Below, piece by piece: positions 60,123-64,000 of a stretch of DNA of 64,000 bases. How positions within the stretch are numbered: the first letter of the stretch is position 1; the number at the start of each line of letters is the position of its first letter. Source of the DNA: Methylovulum miyakonense HT12 (GTDB lineage: Bacteria; Pseudomonadota; Gammaproteobacteria; Methylococcales; Methylomonadaceae); the NCBI RefSeq assembly GCF_000384075.1, contig NZ_KB913025.1:4472187-4536186 (forward strand), given 5' to 3'. The notes under the pieces are model-generated. The model ran no database searches. It saw nothing but the letters and a program-made list of their open reading frames with translations, and had not been told where the DNA came from. Position numbers and translations under genes: made by a program.

Positions 60123-61538
60123 TCATTTCTTTATATAGAGGTCAGTGATCGTGCCGGTGACCATTTCCGCCGCAAACGCAAACGTTTCAGATAAAGTCGG
60201 ATGCGGATGGATGGTTAGGCTGATGTCTTCCGCGTCGGCCCCCATTTCCAGAGCCAACACCGCTTCGGCAATCAACTCGCCCGCATTCGGGCCGACCATG
60301 CCCGCGCCCAGAATCCTGCCGGTTTCCTTATCGCATAGGATCTTGGTGATGCCTTCTTTACGGCCCATGCTCAAAGAGCGGCCACTGGCGGCCCATGGGA
60401 AGGCGGCTTTGTCGTAGGCTATACCTTGTTGTTTGGCCTGGCTTTCGGTCAAGCCCATCCAAGCAATTTCAGGGTCGGTGTAAGCGACGGACGGGATGGT
60501 CAGCGCATCGAACCCGGCTTTGTGCCCGGCGATGACTTCGGCGGCGATTTTGCCTTCATGCACGGCCTTATGCGCCAGCATCGGGTTACCGACAATATCG
60601 CCAATGGCGAAAATATGCGGGACATTGGTGCGTTGTTGTTTATCCACGGGGATAAAGCCTTGTTCGTTGACGTTGACACCCGCCTGTTCGGCGGCGACCA
60701 GCTTGCCGTTCGGGCGGCGGCCTACGGCCACCAGCACGGCATCAAACAGTCCCGATTCCGGTGCGCCTTTGCCTTCGAAAGACACTTTCAAGCCATCGTC
60801 TTGCGCTTCAATCGCCGTGACGCGGGTTTCCAGCCAGATGTCTTGGTATTGTTTTTTGATGCGGCGGAACAGCGGCGTGATCAAATCTTTATCGCAACCC
60901 GGAATGATTTGGTCCATCAACTCAACCACACTGATTTCCGAGCCAAAGGCATGGTAAACCGTCGCCATTTCCAGGCCGATGATACCGCCACCGACAATTA
61001 GCAATTTTTTGGGGATTTGGCTCAAAGCCAACGCATCGGTGGAATCCCATAAACGCGGGTCATCATGCGGGAAAGCAGGAATTTTGGTCGGTTGGGATCC
61101 GGCGGCGATAATCGCATTTTGGAAGTTGACCACAGTGGCTCCCGCTTCGCCTTGCACCGACAAAGAGTTGGCTGACGTGAATTGCCCTATGCCATGGACT
61201 ACGGTGACTTTGCGTTGTTTGGCAAGGGCTGACAGGCCGCCATTTAACGTTTTGGTCACGCTTTCTTTCCAAGCGCGGATTTTGTCCAAATCCAGCTCCG
61301 GCTTGTTGAAGCTAATGCCATGTTCCGCCATTTCCTCGGCTTCGTGGATAACCAAGGCGGTATGCAGCAAGGCCTTGGACGGGATACAGCCGACATTCAG
61401 ACAAACGCCGCCCAACACAGGCTCGCGCTCGACCAGCACCACTTGTTTGCCTAAGTCCGCCGCACGGAACGCGGCACTGTAACCACCGGGGCCGCCGCCC
61501 AATACTAAAACTTCTGCGTTCAGAACTGTTTCACTCAT
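60123..61538 (-). CDS. lpdA: Dihydrolipoyl dehydrogenase (E3)
   Basis: FAD enzyme of 471 residues that reoxidises lipoyl groups of the pyruvate dehydrogenase complex. FAD site VLGGGPGGYSAAFRAADLG, redox-active pair in GGVCLNVGCIPSKALL, NAD site LLIVGGGIIGLEMATVYHAFG, second FAD motif IFAIGDI, and the catalytic His-Glu in SLTIHPHPTLSET. The start at 61538 (MSETVLNAEVLVLGG) is chosen over a longer in-frame reading into aceF sequence. It follows aceF by 16 bp. Confidence 0.96.
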   Translation of the reverse strand: MSETVLNAEVLVLGGGPGGYSAAFRAADLGKQVVLVEREPVLGGVCLNVGCIPSKALLHTALVIHEAEEMAEHGISFNKPELDLDKIRAWKESVTKTLNGGLSALAKQRKVTVVHGIGQFTSANSLSVQGEAGATVVNFQNAIIAAGSQPTKIPAFPHDDPRLWDSTDALALSQIPKKLLIVGGGIIGLEMATVYHAFGSEISVVELMDQIIPGCDKDLITPLFRRIKKQYQDIWLETRVTAIEAQDDGLKVSFEGKGAPESGLFDAVLVAVGRRPNGKLVAAEQAGVNVNEQGFIPVDKQQRTNVPHIFAIGDIVGNPMLAHKAVHEGKIAAEVIAGHKAGFDALTIPSVAYTDPEIAWMGLTESQAKQQGIAYDKAAFPWAASGRSLSMGRKEGITKILCDKETGRILGAGMVGPNAGELIAEAVLALEMGADAEDISLTIHPHPTLSETFAFAAEMVTGTITDLYIKK

Positions 61539-61554
61539 GTCTAATTCTCTTAAA

Positions 61555-62868
61555 TTAAAGTAACAAACGGCGGATATCGCTGAGGTTTTGCCTGATGGCC
61601 GCCATAAACCGCGCGCCTTCGGCACCATCTATCACACGGTGGTCATAAGTCAGGTCTAGCGGCAACATCAGCCGTGGCACAAATTCCTTGCCGTTCCAGA
61701 CGGGCTGCATTTTGGCGCGGGTCACGCCTAAAATAGCGACTTCCGGCGCGTTGACTATCGGTGTGAACGCCGTCCCGCCAATGCCGCCTAAGCTGGAAAT
61801 GGTGATGCAACCGCCTTGCATGTCGGCAGGCATCAACTTACCTAGCCTCGCTTTCGCACTTTTTTCCGCCAGTTCAGCCGCCAATTGGCTGATGCTTTTG
61901 GTGTCGACATCACGCAAAACCGGGACGACCAGGCCATTCGGGGTATCGACGGCGATGCCGATATTGAAGTATTTTTTCAGGATCAAGCTTTCGCCATCAC
62001 TGGACAACGAAGCGTTAAAGCTAGGGAATTGGCGCATTCCCGCAACCAAGGCTTTGATGATGAACATCAGCCCGGTGACCTTGACCTCGTCCTTGCCTTT
62101 TTCGGCGTTCAGCGCATTACGGAAGGCTTCCATGTCAGTAATGTCGGCTTCGTCATGATAGGTGACCATGGGCAAATTCAACCAGACCCGGGTCAGGTTT
62201 TGGCCAGTCAGGCGTTTGATTTTGCTCAGCTTCTGGACTTCGGTTTCGCCGAACACGGAAAAATCCACGGCGGGTATCGAAGGGATACCGGCAACTGTGG
62301 CGGGCGCGCCTTCCGCCATGACTTTTTTGACGAAATTTTTCACATCATCTTTCAGTATCCGGCCTTTGCGTCCGCTACCCGCTGATACTTTACTGATGTC
62401 CACGCCCAATTCACGGGCGAATAGGCGCACCGAAGGTGAGGCGTGGGCTTTCACACCCGTACTCGCCGCCACTGGCTCGGCGGCGGCCGTTACGGCTTTG
62501 GCGGCAGATGCTGCTGGAGCCTCAACCACAGGAGCCTTAGGCGCAGTGTCAACAGGTGGCGCGGCAACCAGTGCCGGCGCTGCGGGTTTGTCCGCGTCCC
62601 CCTGCCCTGCATCGGCCACAATCACGGTGGCGATCAATGCGCCTTCGGAGACTTTATCCCCCGCTTTGATAAACACTTCTTTTACCGTGCCTGCGGCGCT
62701 GGACGGCAGTTCCATGGACGCCTTATCCGTTTCCAACGTGGCGACCGTTTGTTCGATTTCAATGACATCGCCGACTTTAATCAGCACTTCAACGACATCA
62801 ATGGACGGCACGTTACCGACGTCGGGAACCTTAATTTCACACAACCCAGATTTATTATTATCGGTCAT
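61555..62868 (-). CDS. aceF: Pyruvate dehydrogenase E2, dihydrolipoamide acetyltransferase
   Basis: E2 core of 437 residues. It has one N-terminal lipoyl domain (lysine in ATLETDKASMELPSS), an Ala/Pro/Val-rich linker (about 95-150), an E3/E1-binding domain (ASPSVRLFARELGVDISKVSGS-like; GRILKDDV) and the catalytic domain with the active-site DHRVIDGAEGARFM. E. coli AceF has three lipoyl domains; here there is one. The gene sits 15 bp after aceE and 16 bp before lpdA. Confidence 0.96.
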   Translation of the reverse strand: MTDNNKSGLCEIKVPDVGNVPSIDVVEVLIKVGDVIEIEQTVATLETDKASMELPSSAAGTVKEVFIKAGDKVSEGALIATVIVADAGQGDADKPAAPALVAAPPVDTAPKAPVVEAPAASAAKAVTAAAEPVAASTGVKAHASPSVRLFARELGVDISKVSAGSGRKGRILKDDVKNFVKKVMAEGAPATVAGIPSIPAVDFSVFGETEVQKLSKIKRLTGQNLTRVWLNLPMVTYHDEADITDMEAFRNALNAEKGKDEVKVTGLMFIIKALVAGMRQFPSFNASLSSDGESLILKKYFNIGIAVDTPNGLVVPVLRDVDTKSISQLAAELAEKSAKARLGKLMPADMQGGCITISSLGGIGGTAFTPIVNAPEVAILGVTRAKMQPVWNGKEFVPRLMLPLDLTYDHRVIDGAEGARFMAAIRQNLSDIRRLLL

Positions 62869-62883
62869 CTTCTTATCCTTGGA

Positions 62884-64000
62884 TTAGATTAGCCATGGTG
62901 CTTTGACATCCGCCGACAGGCCATATTTGGCAATCGCCACTTCGACCTTGGCCAGGTCGAACTGGCCCATGTCCGCCAAACCCTTCAACGCGGCGACGGC
63001 CACATGGTAACGGTCCACTTCGAAAAAGCGGCGCAGGTTCTCGCGGGTGTCGGAACGGCCAAAACCATCCGTACCCAAAACGGTGTAAGGCGCCTTAACC
63101 AAGCTGCGGATTTGTTCGGCAAACGCACGGGTATAATCGGTGGCGGCGATGACGGGGCCGACGGCATTCGCCAGGCAATGTGCGACATGTGATTGTTTGG
63201 GCGGTTCGGTGGGATGCAAACGGTTCCAACGTTCACAAAAGTTCCCGTCACGCGCCAATTCGGTGAAACTTGGGCAGCTCCACAAATCCGCTTCCACACC
63301 CCAATCATCCCGTAACAGCCCGGCGGCAAATTCGACTTCACGGAAAATGCTGCCGGAACCCAACAATTGCACACGCGGGGCTTGGCTTTGGGCGCCTTGG
63401 CGGAAGCTGTACATGCCTTTAAGGATGTTTTGCTCCTCCCCTTTTGGCAACGCAGGATGTTCGTAGTTTTCATTCATCACCGTGATGTAATAGAACACGT
63501 CTTCCTGTTCGACATACATGCGGCGTAAGCCGTCTTGGATGATGATTGCCAATTCATAGGAATAGGTCGGGTCGTAAGACACGCAATTCGGCACGGTCGC
63601 CGCTATCAAATGGCTATGGCCGTCTTCATGCTGCAAGCCTTCCCCGTTCAGCGTCGTGCGGCCTGCCGTGCCGCCCATCAGGAACCCCCGGGTACGTTGG
63701 TCGGCCGCCGCCCAAATCAAATCGCCGACACGTTGGAAGCCGAACATCGAGTAATAAATGAAGAACGGGATCATCGGCACATTGTTGGTGGAATAAGACG
63801 TGCCCGCCGCAATCCAGTCACACAAGCCGCCCGCTTCGTTAATGCCTTCCTGCAGGATTTGCCCATGTTTGTCTTCTTTATAAAACATCAGCTCTTTGGC
63901 GTCTTGCGGGGTATATAACTGCCCGACTTGCGACCAAATCCCCAATTGCCGGAACATGCCTTCCATGCCAAACGTCCGCGATTCATCAGGCACGATAGGC
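62884..64000 (-). CDS. aceE: Pyruvate dehydrogenase E1 component, 3' part
   Basis: C-terminal 372 codons of the homodimeric E1; the 5' part lies beyond the window, and the frame runs open to its last base (IVPDESRTFGMEGMFRQ). Recognisable blocks: GINEAGGLCDWIAAGTSYSTNN, MIPFFIYYSMFGFQRVGDL, GRTTLNGEGLQHEDGHSH, YYITVMNENY, LGSGSI and LGTDGFGRSDTRENLRRFFEV, matching AceE closely. E1 decarboxylates pyruvate with thiamine diphosphate and hands the acetyl group to AceF. Order aceE-aceF-lpdA is the classical operon. Confidence 0.96.
   Translation of the reverse strand, partial: PIVPDESRTFGMEGMFRQLGIWSQVGQLYTPQDAKELMFYKEDKHGQILQEGINEAGGLCDWIAAGTSYSTNNVPMIPFFIYYSMFGFQRVGDLIWAAADQRTRGFLMGGTAGRTTLNGEGLQHEDGHSHLIAATVPNCVSYDPTYSYELAIIIQDGLRRMYVEQEDVFYYITVMNENYEHPALPKGEEQNILKGMYSFRQGAQSQAPRVQLLGSGSIFREVEFAAGLLRDDWGVEADLWSCPSFTELARDGNFCERWNRLHPTEPPKQSHVAHCLANAVGPVIAATDYTRAFAEQIRSLVKAPYTVLGTDGFGRSDTRENLRRFFEVDRYHVAVAALKGLADMGQFDLAKVEVAIAKYGLSADVKAPWLI

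Overview
The window looks like chromosome of a gammaproteobacterial methanotroph or close methylotroph (order Methylococcales). The main reason is a tandem pair of methylene-tetrahydromethanopterin dehydrogenases (29858-31708), hallmarks of C1 oxidation. The his-tat neighbourhood, the PBP1B, RarA and LolA housekeeping genes and an AceEF-Lpd pyruvate dehydrogenase are of gammaproteobacterial type. The lineage is inferred from gene content; no rRNA is present.

Layout. (1) 1-20326 is an iron-uptake and transport region. A truncated fecR plus a TonB-dependent siderophore receptor read rightward. Facing them, fecI, fecR, a second receptor, a PepSY membrane protein and a small secreted protein read leftward. 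An AT-rich two-gene RloA/RloB (AbiL-like) candidate phage-defence cassette sits between the second fecR and its receptor, and two long palindromes separate fecI from fecR. Next comes a rightward cluster: small ORF, tonB, exbB, exbD, outer-membrane factor, membrane-fusion protein, RND pump. (2) 20596-29602 is mostly housekeeping: dnaQ, an IS50/Tn5-like insertion sequence, deaD, mrcB, lolA, rarA. The insertion sequence landed inside an intergenic palindrome and left a 10-bp duplication. (3) 29858-32535 holds the two mtdB-type genes and a metallophosphoesterase. (4) 32616-38083 holds two identical tRNA-Phe genes, a 50-residue membrane protein, tatCBA and hisE-I-F-A-H-B, all leftward. (5) 38110-39101 has two tandem HicBA-type toxin-antitoxin modules plus an inverted hicA-like fragment. 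(6) typA, a rhodanese, a LysR regulator and another 50-residue membrane protein follow. (7) 43150-59905 is a long leftward surface-glycan cluster: Wzm/Wzt ABC exporter, a dual-methyltransferase coiled-coil protein, a three-module glycosyltransferase, further glycosyltransferases, WecB, and a WbpV/WbpL/WbpM-like initiation set. (8) 60123-64000 carries lpdA, aceF and the 3' part of aceE.

How the parts fit. The receptors, FecI/FecR and TonB-ExbBD make up an iron-siderophore uptake system, and one receptor has a Fur-like box. The glycan cluster has the parts of an ABC-transporter-dependent O-antigen-like pathway: UDP-sugar dehydratase/reductase, polyprenyl-phosphate sugar transferase, assembly glycosyltransferases, a possible chain-capping methyltransferase with a coiled-coil ruler, and an exporter whose ATPase carries a Wzt-type glycan-binding domain. 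The most novel-looking signals are that capping protein with four exact 14-residue repeats, the mtdB pair with different predicted cofactor preference, and the defence cassette inside the fec locus. All functions are read from motifs and context without database searches.
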